Below are positions 1-9,435 of a stretch of 64,000 nt of DNA, in pieces. The stretch is from positions 30,582,311 through 30,646,310 of the forward strand of contig OX246749.1 of NCBI GenBank assembly GCA_945910005.1, in the 5' to 3' direction. The DNA comes from Isoperla grammatica (lineage: Eukaryota > Arthropoda > Insecta > Plecoptera > Perlodidae). Under the pieces are notes generated by a model, which was given only the letters and a program-made list of their open reading frames with translations, ran no database searches and was not told the DNA's origin. Numbering within the stretch: position 1 is the stretch's first letter; each line of letters starts with the position of its first letter. A program made the position numbers and the translations under genes.

Positions 1-43
1 GGTATTTGAACAGCTGTATTTGATGTGTGTCTATTTGTGCGAT

Positions 44-46
<3 letters not shown>

Positions 47-75
<29 letters not shown>
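47..75. repeat. (GA)n microsatellite
   Basis: Uninterrupted GA dinucleotide run. It lies beyond the presumed 3' end of the minus-strand Ig gene. Confidence 0.95.
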
Positions 76-78
<3 letters not shown>

Positions 79-197
79 CCCGCTAAACTTGTAGAGAATC
101 GGGATTTCACCTCTTCACCTGTTAGAGGACAAACATAAATGGGATCTGGAGAAGATTTATCTATGTATTACAATATAGCAGTATATTATATTTTTTC

Positions 198-203
198 TTT
201 ATT
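198..203 (-). terminator. Candidate polyadenylation signal of the Ig gene
   Basis: The plus strand reads TTTATT, that is AATAAA on the minus strand, about 235 bases after the stop codon of the Ig/coiled-coil gene. It is the nearest canonical signal downstream. Use is inferred. Confidence 0.45.
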
Positions 204-435
204 TCAACGGTAAACATATGTTTGTCTATCATTATATATAAATGAGACAAGCAGATCTTGGATCTGAAGCATTTCTGCTCAAAACAAACACGCATAAAAT
301 AAAAATATCAAATTATTTCAACTTTCTTAAATCTTAAAATTACTATTTAAATGTTTGAAGAACAAAGAATTGGTTTAACCAAATAAAGTATAAACACATT
401 CACTGAATAAGACTTCTACCCTGCAGCTCGCACCC

Positions 436-1295
436 TTAGCCTTGCGCACTCTGCAGCTGCAGCAGACTTTCACTACGTCGAGCTCGCTCGAATTCTAGTT
501 CCTCTTCGGCGTAGATGCGCCAGGCCTGATCGGCCTTAGCCCGGTCTCGAGCCCCCTCGACCCCTAATTGGGCCGCAGTTGCATCAGACGCCTCTTTCTG
601 GGCTCGAGATGCCTCATATCTGGCGATTGACTGGGCCGCGTCCAGGGTACCCTTGGCTAAGGAAGCATTTGAAGCCGAATAAGCATTGGCCGCCCCTAGA
701 GTGACCTTGGCCGCCTCTAGAGTGACCTTGGCCGTCTCGAGGGTGACCTTGGCTAAGGAAGCATTTGACGCCGCCTCAGCCTTGGCCGCCTCTAGGGTGA
801 CCTTGGCTAAGGAAGCATTTGACGCCGCCTCAGCCTTGGCCGCCTCTAGGGTGACCTTGGCTGCCTCGAGGGTGACCTTGGCTGCCTCGAGCGTGACCTT
901 GGCTAAGGAAGCATTTGACGCCGCCTCAGCCTTGGCCGCCTCTAGGGTGACCTTGGCTAAGGAAGCATTTGACGCTGCCTCAGCCTTGGCCGCCTCTAGA
1001 GTGACCTTGGCCGTCTCGAGGGTGACCTTGGCTGCCTCGAGGGTGACGTTCGCGTGTTCCTCTGCCAGCTCCGCAGTCCTAGCCGCAGCCCCGGCCTCTC
1101 GAACACGGAGCTCGTACACCTCGTCCCGGGGACAAGTGGCGTTGTGAAGCCCCTTGTACTCCTGGCAGACATGACCCAGCATGCTTGCAGCCGTGCAGGA
1201 GGGGTCTAGGGTGGTGGTAGGGTCACGTGTTGTAGTGAGGGTCGCTCCAGGTGTAGCGCTGCTGACTGCAAGCGGCGTAGTCACACTTACTGCTT
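436..1295 (-). CDS. Ig gene exon 5: linker and Ala-rich coiled-coil tail
   Basis: Terminal coding exon of 860 nt with acceptor TTTGGTTTCAG. A Ser/Thr/Pro-rich segment (about residues 351-380, likely O-glycosylated) is followed by a short region with three Cys (C-x9-C-x10-C). Then come about 200 residues of imperfect heptads built on KVTLEAA and KAEAASNASLA, and a charged, glutamate- and arginine-rich end. Several Asn-Ala-Ser and one Asn-Val-Thr sequon sit inside the repeats. The regular Leu/Ala/Val spacing predicts a coiled coil that could oligomerise the Ig head. A further exon skipping this stop cannot be excluded because the window ends nearby. Confidence 0.75.
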
Positions 1296-4200
1296 CTGAA
1301 ACCAAAGCAAATGTTGTATGTATGATATTTTTGGGGAAATGTACAGCCTAACGTGGACAAATTATGCTACAACTTCAAACTACTACTGCTACTGATGTTG
1401 AAAGAGAGAAATCACACAATTCTTTTAACACTTAACAGTTGAGTTAATAGAAGTCTGATGTTTATTTGACCAGATGTTTCAGTGCAATTTAGTCTAGATT
1501 GTCATCATCATCATCATTAATCGTGGCAATTTTGGACTAAGTTCAGAAGATATAAACCTCTTTTCTACACAATGTAAAGCAATCACATTGATAACGACAA
1601 TGACTGCACTGTTATCGTTTACTCATACCCTCTACAGTATTGGTTGATAGAACATCAAGGTCGATCGATAGACTCGAAATGTTGGCATCGAGCTTAGACT
1701 AGCCAGGGAACCTGGGAACCCTGTACAGAAAATTATATGTGCGACGAACTCGACTTAGCATTCATCAATCAACACAAATAACAAAATAACTACTTCAGTG
1801 TCATAATTGGTTACATAACGTACGAATTATACATCTACGACGACTCTCATTGGGAGGAAAGTGTGAAGTGAGCAGATATTTTTTGTTCGACATAGTTTGA
1901 AGCTCTACCCTGTAGTTACGTACCTAAGACCCAAGCATACCAAACATGCCTGATTATAAATAATATAATATGAAATGTGTATAAATATGATATGATTGTC
2001 AGGTTGTAACGGGGGTAAGCGGTGGTCACATAGCGATGGAGGGAAGCAGCATCAAACTGAGAAAATATCAGTTGTACACAACATGTATACAAACATAACT
2101 TACCAGTGAATAAGATCGTCTCCGTCGCCTCCAACGGCCGGGCCAAGGTCACATGAGATACAACACACTTTAGGACCTTGCCATTGTCCTTAGTCTGCAA
2201 GGTGAGTGTGAGTCTCTGCATGACAGATCCCTTCATCCAGGGCCACCTCCACGCGTCCTGAGGTTTGCCTAGAAAGTCCACCAGTGTATCCTGGCGGATT
2301 ACGTCATCTCCCAGGATCCAGGATATGTGGGCGACAGGACGAGCCCCCTTCACCTCACAGGTGGCCGTGACGCTGGTCTCCGTGTACACAACACTCAGGG
2401 TTGGTGCGCTAGGGGGACCTGAAGCATGACATAGCAAAACTGAGACATACAATCATCTAGCCTCGTGCAGCTCACAGGTGGCCGTGTAGACAACACTCAG
2501 GGTTGGTGCGCTGGGAGGACCTGAAGCACATGACATAGCAACACTGAGACAATCAATCATCTAGCATCGTGCAGCACACAGGTGGCCGTGTAGACAACAC
2601 TCAGGGTTGGTGCGCTAGGGGGACCTGAAGCATGACATAGCAACACTGAGACATACAATCATCTAGCCTCGTGCAGCTCACAGGTGGCCGTGTAGACAAC
2701 ACTCAGGGTTGGTGCGCTGGGGGGACCTGAAGCATGACATAGCAACAATGAGACATACAATAATCTAGCCTCGTGCAGCTCACAGGTGGCCGTGTAGACA
2801 ACACTCAGGTTTGGTGCGCTAGGGGGACCTGAAGCATGACATAGCAACAATGAGACATACAATCATCTAGCCTCGTGCAGCTCACAGGTGGCCGTGTAGA
2901 AAACACTCAGGGTTGGTGCGCTTGGGGGACCTGAAGCATGACATAGCAACACTGAGACATACAATCATCTAGCCTCGTGCAGCTCACAGGTGGCCGTGTA
3001 GACAACACTCAGGGTTAGTGCGCTGGGGTGACCTGAAGCATGACATAGCAACACTGAGACATACAATCATTTAGCCTCGTGCAGCTCACAGGTGGCCGTG
3101 TAGAAAACACTCAGGGTTAGTGCGCTGGGGTGACCTGAAGCATGACATAGCAACACTGAGACATACAATCATTTAGCCGCGTGCAGCTCACAGGTGGCTG
3201 TTTAAAATCACTAAGGGTGGGTCACTTCTATTTACAATACGTGTCAGGCCCCAATGCAACATAAGGGCCCAAATTTCAGCCAGTTTTACAGATAGGAGGT
3301 CGGATGTGGTTTCAGTCGATTAAGACGTATAATTACCGTTCTTAAAACACCCCACAGTGGGGGTCTAGCTACAACTAGTCACAATGTGTGTTAGGCCCTA
3401 ATACAACAAAAGGGCCCATATCTCAGCCAATTTTACAGATAGGACGTCGAATATGGTTTCAGTCGATTTAAACGTATAATTACCAATCCTAAAACACCCC
3501 ACAGTGGGGGTCTAGCTACAACTAGTCACAATGTGTGTTAGGCCCTAATACAACAAAAAGGCCCATATTTCAGCCAGTTTTACAGATAGGAGGTTGGATA
3601 TGGTTTCAGTCGATTTAGACGTATTATTATCGTTCTAAAAACACCTCACAGTGGGGGTCTAGCTACAACTTGTCACAATGTGTGTCACGCCCCAATTCAA
3701 CAAAAGGGCCCATAACATAACGCTCACGTGCATTGAAGATAGATAGGTTCTGTCATTGGAGTTATTATTTGGGTAAATCATATTCAAAATATAACTTAAC
3801 TGTATTCAAGTTTTGTATTATTAAAGGTAAAACTCTATTTATGTTTTTATTATTACATTTAAAATTTAAAATGTTATTAATAGAACCATCACAATAATGG
3901 AAAGAAGTTTCTAAAACAGATTGTTGTAGCTGCCGTGAGTCTTGACCATTCATTGACTGAACCGTGACAAAGTGGTAGTTTTGTTGGTAAACCTACTTGC
4001 TACAATGAGAGTCATGTATCTGTGTTCATCCTTGTTCCCGTACGCGTTGATCCAACCCCTGACCGGCCCGTTGTCCTCCTCGCTGACGTTGCTCACAGCC
4101 AGACCGCACTCGCCGCTCTGCAGTCCAGCCCCCAGGTAGCGATGCCGGCCGGCGCTGTCGGCAGACTCGGATCCCTGGTCGAAGTGAAGACTCTTGCCTG

Positions 4201-6838
4201 GCGGGTAGAAGTGGCACTGGTACAAAGGTCCCTGCACCTTCAACGCGAACCTCGCATCCCCGCCCTGGAGAACGACGGCCTCCCTCGGTGTCAGGGTGTG
4301 AGAGATGGTGTCATAGTCTGTAACCAGGGAGCAGATATACAACACTCCTATAGTGGTGTTTGTGTTATAGTCCATACCAACTCAGTTACAATAAATTACC
4401 ATCTGATTTTCATTTTATTTTCTTATACTTTTGGTATTTTAATTTGTATGTTATTATTTTTGAAAGTTTATTTTGTGGCCAACGACGAACTCTACAACTA
4501 GTTCATACGTTGTTGAGATGGTTTTCTGTAGGACAGATTAATAATGTTATTATTGTCAATCATTGCTATGTCGGTTGCAAGACCCAGGTTCCGCCATGAC
4601 TAGTAATATTAATCTAGGGAAATTCGACTAAACCCAAAAGAAATTGCAATAATAGATTTTATGGTATCATAGTCATCAGAAAATTGAGCTCCATAAGATA
4701 TCCAAAATCCACTTATATCAGCATTGAGTAATTTTATTAAAATTATCTTTTAAGGGGACAATATATAATAGAAATTTAAAAATTTAACAAATGTGAATAT
4801 ATCAACATGAAATTGTGGACACACGTACATCAACACATAATGGGAGATGTTAATTGCTTTTAAAGTTTGTGTCTTTTTGATCACATTCTGTCAAATTATA
4901 CAATCTTACCGTTCTCCCAAGGGGCTAAAGAACAATTTAAAAAGCAAACGATAAAAAAAACTATGTATGGTAGTTACAAGCTAATTACACTGAATGCGTA
5001 TCCATTTTGTGTGTTATTAATATTGCACTTACGTTTTTAATTATAAAAAACCAAAACCTTAGCTTTGAAACTTGCTTTTAAAAATACGTTCATAATTACT
5101 GACGTTCAAAACTGATGAATCGGGGTTTATAAATTAAAATTTTCGGTCAATATTTTTTTTTTTTTTTACTCAAATTCCTTTCATCAAAATATTTAAAACT
5201 AAAAGTGTAATATTAAGGTGCTGATGTATTCGTGTAGGTAATTTCATGCTGATCGGTTTATATTTGTTAAATTAAAATTTGTTTATTATATTATAGACCC
5301 TAATGTCCGCTTAAAAGTTTATTTTCTTAAATATATCTCATGCGGATTGTTATTTTCCCTTTATCATACAAAGATGAAGTCAAGTTCCAAAAATGAAAAA
5401 ACCACCCCGAACCGGAAATCTAGCCCTTATACTTCTGCATTGGAATCAGTAATAAACTAAACCCACTAGACCAACGAGCCACACAACGCGCTCAAGTGTG
5501 TGGAAACAGTGAAACTCACTGTAAGCATAGAGGTCGGCCCAGGCGTAGCTCCAGCCACCGTTCCCGGCTCGGACTCGACAAGCGACCATCCACCCTTTAT
5601 AGCCAGTCACCTTCAGGGCGACCCCGCAGTCCCCCGCCCCCAGACCCCGGCCGCTGTAGCTGTAGCCGGTGAGCTCAGAGGTCAGATGGGTAGAGTTGGC
5701 CTGGGACAGAGACTCCCGACTAAGATCCAGCAGTGGACCTTCCTTGCCATTCCAGTCCCGCCACGTGAACTGACACCCGGCCAGGGCTACACCAGCAGAG
5801 CAGGTGTAGGTGACAGTGTGGGGAGCTTCGGATACTCGCACGTGGTCCGGGGCCATGGTGAGGTTGTAGGACGCCACCCCTGAGACACAGAACAAACACA
5901 ATTATGTCGCGTTGCAATACAACTGACACCCGGCCAGGGCTACACCAGCAGAGCAGGTGTAGGTTACAGTCTGGAGGGCTTAGAATACTCGCACGTAGTC
6001 CGGGGTCATGGTGAGGCTGTAGGACGCCACCCCTGAGACACATATTAAACACAATTATGTCGCGTTGCAATACAACTGACACCCGCCAGGGCTACGCCAG
6101 CAGAGCAGGTGAAGGTGACAGTCTGGAGGGCTTGGGATACTCGCACGTAGTCCGGGGTCATGGTGAGGCTGTAGGACGCCACCCCTGAGACACATATTAA
6201 ACACAATTATGTCGCGTTGCAATACAACTGGTCTAGAATCCATACTCTAGAGAAATCTTATGAAAACCTATGTGTAATATATAATAATAATGTGGAGCAC
6301 ATCATAAGCAAATATCATAAGACCCCTGTAGCATATGATGGCTACGATAGTGAGCTATCAGCAAAAGACACCACATAATTGAAACGGACTGGTGGTAATG
6401 ACTGTGATAACGATTTTCTTAGTAATTTAAGGAAATCGTTATCAGTCATACTGATTATAACGTTAAATACATTTATCATTCAGTGTGTAGGGCTTACCAA
6501 ACCACAGCAGTATGGTAACTCAGAATTTTGATTTTGTGTTTCAATCTTGAGATATATGTAATAAAAAAATTAAAATTTTCTGCGGTTTTTGACGTAGAGG
6601 TATCCTTCGCTCGGTGTTCGCAACGTAACCGGCTAAGCGAGCGACCGCGGCTAAACCGTTGGCTCTATGTTTGTAATGCACGTATGAATATTTCACATAT
6701 TCACGACAAGTTACAAAAAGTATATTTCATGTAAGTGCCTATTGCTACATACATACAGATAATACTATGATTGTTTTACTTACGGACAATCAGCAAGCAG
6801 GCGAAGCCCCACAGGGACAGAAGATTGTTGCTCGACAT
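436..6838 (-). CDS. Secreted three-Ig-domain protein with Ala-rich coiled-coil tail (five exons)
   Basis: Coding exons, in gene order, are 6838-6784, 5879-5520, 4317-3997, 2418-2104 and 1295-436. Every junction has AG acceptor and GT donor (GTAAGT, GTGAGT, GTAGGT, GTAAGT) and every intron is phase 1, giving 637 codons including the stop with no frame break. The predicted protein has an N-terminal hydrophobic signal (residues 1-18), Ig domain 1 (19-138), Ig domain 2 (139-245), a C2-set-like Ig domain 3 (246-350), a Ser/Thr-rich linker with three cysteines, and an Ala-rich heptad-repeat tail to residue 636. No transmembrane helix or lipid anchor is visible, so secretion is inferred. Signal peptide plus Ig exons plus coiled coil recalls invertebrate immune lectin-like families such as FREPs, but there is no fibrinogen or lectin domain. 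A role in recognition or adhesion is a guess; I do not recognise an ortholog. Confidence 0.8.
653..1060. repeat. Coding minisatellite in exon 5
   Basis: Repeats of about 21 bp (GCCGCCTCTAGRGTGACCTTG) interspersed with a TGGCTAAGGAAGCATTTGACG segment. All units are multiples of three and preserve the reading frame. Repeat number sets the coiled-coil length. Confidence 0.85.
2104..2418 (-). CDS. Ig gene exon 4: C2-set-like Ig domain 3
   Basis: Symmetric phase 1-1 exon of 315 nt. Motifs are TATCEVKGARPVAHISW near the start and KVLKCVV near the end, giving a canonical Cys266-Cys330 pair and Trp279. The G-x-R-P-x-A-x-I-x-W signature is typical of CD80-like C2-set (C2-set_2) domains of nectin/beat-type proteins. 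The acceptor is duplicated many times in the intron upstream. Confidence 0.8.
2419..3205 (-). repeat. 102-bp tandem array of acceptor plus exon-4 start (intron 3)
   Basis: Seven further copies of the exon 4 acceptor (AG at about 2521, 2625, 2727, 2829, 2931, 3033, 3135) recur every 101-104 bp, mostly exactly 102. Each unit holds about 40 bp of intron end, the CTTCAG acceptor and the first 60 or so exon bases. Every copy lacks the same 15 bases (between direct repeats CACGG) present in the real exon, so the deletion preceded amplification. Most units end in an in-frame TAG. Confidence 0.9.
3234..3715. repeat. About 147-bp tandem repeat in intron 3
   Basis: About 3.3 copies of a unit containing CACAGTGGGGGTCTAGCTAC and AAAAGGGCCCATA, starting near 3234, 3379, 3526 and 3675. 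It directly follows the 102-bp array but is unrelated to it. Non-coding. Confidence 0.85.
3997..4317 (-). CDS. Ig gene exon 3: Ig domain 2, lacking the canonical disulfide
   Basis: Symmetric phase 1-1 exon of 321 nt. The V-like pattern QCHFYPPGK ... GECGLAVSNVSEEDNG is clear, but the B-strand and F-strand cysteines are absent (ARFALKV; DNGPVRGW). Only the second pair remains, about Cys173 and Cys209, matching the extra pair in domain 1. The acceptor is a pyrimidine-rich CTCCCTGGTTACAG. The donor GTAGGT is chosen because it keeps phase 1. Confidence 0.75.
4318..5519. other. Intron 2 of the Ig gene, nothing recognised
   Basis: AT-rich intron with a poly-T run near 5151-5166. I see no coding, RNA or repeat structure. 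Confidence 0.6.
5520..5879 (-). CDS. Ig gene exon 2: Ig domain 1
   Basis: Symmetric phase 1-1 exon of 360 nt. It encodes a V-like Ig fold with four cysteines (about residues 45, 54, 103, 119) and the core Trp at about 58. Cys45-Cys119 would be the canonical B-F disulfide; Cys54 (CQFTW) and Cys103 (GDCGVALKV) would form a second C-E type bridge. Sequons NLT and NST are present. The acceptor is preceded by GTGTCTCAG and the donor is GTGAGT. Confidence 0.8.
5882..6237 (-). repeat. 152-bp tandem array of acceptor plus exon-2 start (intron 1)
   Basis: Two extra copies of the exon 2 acceptor (near 6034 and 6186) are spaced 152-153 bp from the real one at 5881. Each copy has about 41 bp of intron, the acceptor GTCTCAG and about 110 bp of Ig exon 1, cut at the same point before the core Trp. 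One copy carries a TAA in frame, the other a one-base deletion. Confidence 0.88.
6784..6838 (-). CDS. Ig gene exon 1: signal peptide
   Basis: The ATG at 6838 starts an 18-residue stretch with a hydrophobic core LLSLWGFACLLIV. It ends in phase 1 at a GTAAGT donor (6783-6778). The start is chosen because it gives a textbook signal peptide and because exon 2 completes the split codon as Arg and continues in frame. A TATA box lies 85 bases upstream. Confidence 0.75.
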
Positions 6839-6922
6839 TACAAGACTGGTTGGGTATACCTCCTTAGATGATATCGCAGTGCAGACTGAGATAGTTGTGG
6901 CTGTTGGACCCAGCCCAGAGTG

Positions 6923-6930
6923 TATATATA
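6923..6930 (-). promoter_or_regulatory. TATA box of the Ig gene
   Basis: Minus strand reads GGCTATATATACA. With a start site about 30 bases downstream (near 6895), the 5' UTR would be about 57 bases before the ATG at 6838. Position and sequence are seen; function is inferred. Confidence 0.5.
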
Positions 6931-6959
6931 GCCAGGCGTTGCCGAGGCCTGTACAGGTC

Positions 6960-7110
6960 TGAAACACAATCTGGCTTTCGCAATTCTTTGTAGACAAAAA
7001 TACAATTTTACTATCCCAGGTCCTAGGTATTATTAATAGCACTAGCATAACGCTCTGTTTGGCGCGTTGATAAGCGAGCGCGTCCATATTTAACTTACTG
7101 GCTGACATAG
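6960..7110 (-). repeat. Dispersed repeat fragment shared with 29645-29705
   Basis: The minus strand here and the plus strand at about 29645-29705 share GCGCTCGCTTATCAACGCG followed by a related AGCGTT..CTAGT segment. Translations share ALAYQR.K.SV.LV. Only the fragment is visible; the family is unknown. Confidence 0.5.
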
Positions 7111-7780
7111 ACTAGGAGACCTACGTGATATGGGGCCTCAACCTTGAACAAATTGCAACAGAAATGATTCTTTTTGCACTGGATCTAAAAAAAGATCCTA
7201 TTTAACATAGTAAAAGTCTAGAAAAATCTAAGGTGTCAAAATTGATTACATTTGGATATCAAATGACATAATAAAAAATAATAAAAAATTAATTTTAAGA
7301 GTTTGGAATCACATTTTCACAAATAAACCACAGGGTTAAATCATCTATGTATAAAAGTATTTAATTTATTTAAAAATTTTGAAATGTGGAGTCGTGTGAT
7401 TGATCAAATTAGTTAAAAATATAAATCACAGTAATTAAATTTGAAATCTCAATAAACATCAAATTCAACAATTCTAGCAACGTGATAATCATGCAAGTGA
7501 TACCTAGCAGTAACAGCTTTAATGTTCTACTAAAATCACAATCACAACCCTATTAGTTTGATAGTAATTAGTAATTTAATTAACACACTAAAATACATTA
7601 TAAGTGTAATGTCACCATTACGCTATTTTTAAATCTATCGTCGTTACTAAAATAGTATAAATGAAATGCTCAATCAATGCAACACGAATTTTCTATTACC
7701 GTTTGAACTAGTTAATTAATATTATTAATTAAGCTATTTTTAATTAATTAATGATGATTTAAAATGTTAAGATAATACAA
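7110..7780. other. AT-rich intergenic sequence
   Basis: No gene, repeat array or RNA recognised upstream of the Ig gene promoter. Confidence 0.5.
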
Positions 7781-7783
7781 GTT

Positions 7784-7895
7784 TGCCCCGACTGGGGAAC
7801 AAACCTCCAGTAAATTCATATACTTTTATATGTGGAGCTGGAGGATCCTGGTTCTAATCCCGGTCAGGGCCAACTCTTATTACAGTTATACCTTC
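7784..7895 (+). repeat. tRNA-derived SINE remnant
   Basis: The segment has a near-complementary 7-8 bp end pair (GCCCCGAC ... GTCAGGGC) and a good Pol III B box GGTTCTAATCC placed as in a tRNA T arm. A tail TCTTATTACAGTTATAC follows. The same tail after CCCAGTCAGGGC recurs at 11714. The A box and anticodon arm are degenerate, so this is not a tRNA gene. Confidence 0.45.
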
Positions 7896-8424
7896 ATACT
7901 CTATCTAGTATCCATAACGATGGATTCAGCTTTAAAAATAAAATATCATTTGACAGCATGTGTTCAATTCAAATTGAAACGGGAATGGTTATGTTTTGAG
8001 TTCTTATCAGGCAAAATATAAATATATCATACGATCAAGACTGATAACTCTAACTATATACTCAGAAATGTTTATCCACATTCATTTGCATACAACCATT
8101 GCGATAACAATAGCAAGTGATACACTCACTTTCCGAGGATGAAACACAATTTTACAATTAAATAAGTAGTAATAAAAGTACATATTTATTATTTGTGATT
8201 AATATTCCAAAACTCTTAGAGGGATCAGGGATACGTTTGCAACCTACCTTAAACTGCTGCAATTAACATTAGTATTATACACATTTATATAAATAAATGT
8301 AATTTACGTAAATTTGTTTTTTTAATTGTGATGTGTTATGTTGTAGGCCTATATTATACACATGACAGTTTTTTTAGCCACAGTAGGGCCTACGTTTTAT
8401 ATGACACCAATAAACTCGTGCTAT

Positions 8425-9163
8425 TAGTCCTTCAGCCCAGGACGTTTTGCTTACTAAAAAGGTCGACGGATTTTGACTTTGGAATATGATAAAACAACAT
8501 TACCTGAGTTGTAATTCATGAGGTGCTTTGCTGGCAAAAGGGCCAAACATGCCGCCATCTTGGATTTTATATGATTCACACTAATGGCTATAAAAACCAA
8601 AGTGCTTGACCAATTTTAAAAAACTTTAGTATTTTATATTCTATATTCCAATTACTATAAACTTGGTCGGGCGCCGAGCGCGGCAAGAGAGCGTAGCGCG
8701 ACTCTTCAAAAATCCATATCTCGGGTAGTTATCTAACTAGAGACCTAAACTTGATTTCGTTGTTTTACCAAAAAAGCTATCTAAAACGTTTATATGAAGT
8801 ACTTTTCCAGTTAATACGCTTCCATAAAAGTTATAAGCTTAACATTCCAAAACTAAAAACATTCAGTAGGAAAATGTTTTTTAAATGTATAATATAATAT
8901 TAAAATTTGAAAATTTCCAAAATAAGCACATTGTAATTGAAAAATGCAATATAAAATACTGAAGTTTTTTAAAATTGGTTAAGCACTTTGGTTTTTATAG
9001 CCATTAGTGTGAATTATAAAAAATCCAAGATGGCGGCGTGTTTGGCCCTTTTGCCAGTTAAGCACTTCATGAATTACAACTCAGGTAACGTTGTTTTATC
9101 ATATTCTAAAGTCAAAATGCGTCGACCTATTTTGTAAGCAAAACGTCCTGGGCTGAAGGACTA
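8425..9163. mobile_element. Foldback DNA element (about 740 bp)
   Basis: Inverted arms of about 235 bp. The left begins TAGTCCTTCAGCCCAGGACG and the right ends with its complement. Arms share the AAGATGGCGGC-like and CAAAGTGCTT segments. The 270-bp centre is non-coding. I found no convincing target duplication, so superfamily is unassigned. Confidence 0.8.
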
Positions 9164-9181
9164 GACTAAAGCCGCGTGACG

Positions 9182-9433
9182 CTACACCCGCTTGCTTCTT
9201 GATTTAGAACATACAGATTCCTCTGTCAGGATACGCGTTGGAATGTCTAGGCCTGCATCGCATGCTATTTGCGTCCCGTCTTGTTTCCTGTGAGCCAACA
9301 ACACGTCGTGTGCAATGCCCAGTGAGGCGAGATTGAACACAGCACACATTCTATCTATATCCCAGCCCTGGCCGACCGCAAGAGGGAAACTGAGAGAGCT
9401 TTCCAAGAAGCTGAATGTTTTACAGACGACCAA
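9182..9433 (-). CDS. Unrecognised 83-codon open frame
   Basis: This frame has a more balanced composition than its AT-rich surroundings and encodes motifs such as GQGWDIDRMCAVFNLASLG and HRKQDGTQIACDAGLDIP. It starts at the edge of the microsatellite and stops next to the foldback element. It may be a gene or transposon fragment cut by both. I do not recognise it and see no clear splice sites. Confidence 0.2.
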   Translation of the reverse strand: MVVCKTFSFLESSLSFPLAVGQGWDIDRMCAVFNLASLGIAHDVLLAHRKQDGTQIACDAGLDIPTRILTEESVCSKSRSKRV

Positions 9434-9435
9434 GT

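Noticed and set aside
686..1147. Plus-strand 153-codon frame opposite the Ig gene tail
   Set aside because: Shadow of the minisatellite on the other strand. The minus frame joins to Ig exons with correct phase and splice sites.
2419..3205. CRISPR-like regular repeats
   Set aside because: Units are contiguous 102-bp duplications of an exon start without unique spacers, in a eukaryotic intron.
4022..4501. 159-codon plus-strand frame
   Set aside because: Antisense shadow of Ig exon 3, which has good splice sites and Ig motifs on the minus strand.
7784..7872. Functional tRNA gene
   Set aside because: B box and end pairing are present, but the A box, D arm and anticodon arm cannot be formed and the tail is shared with another locus: a SINE remnant.
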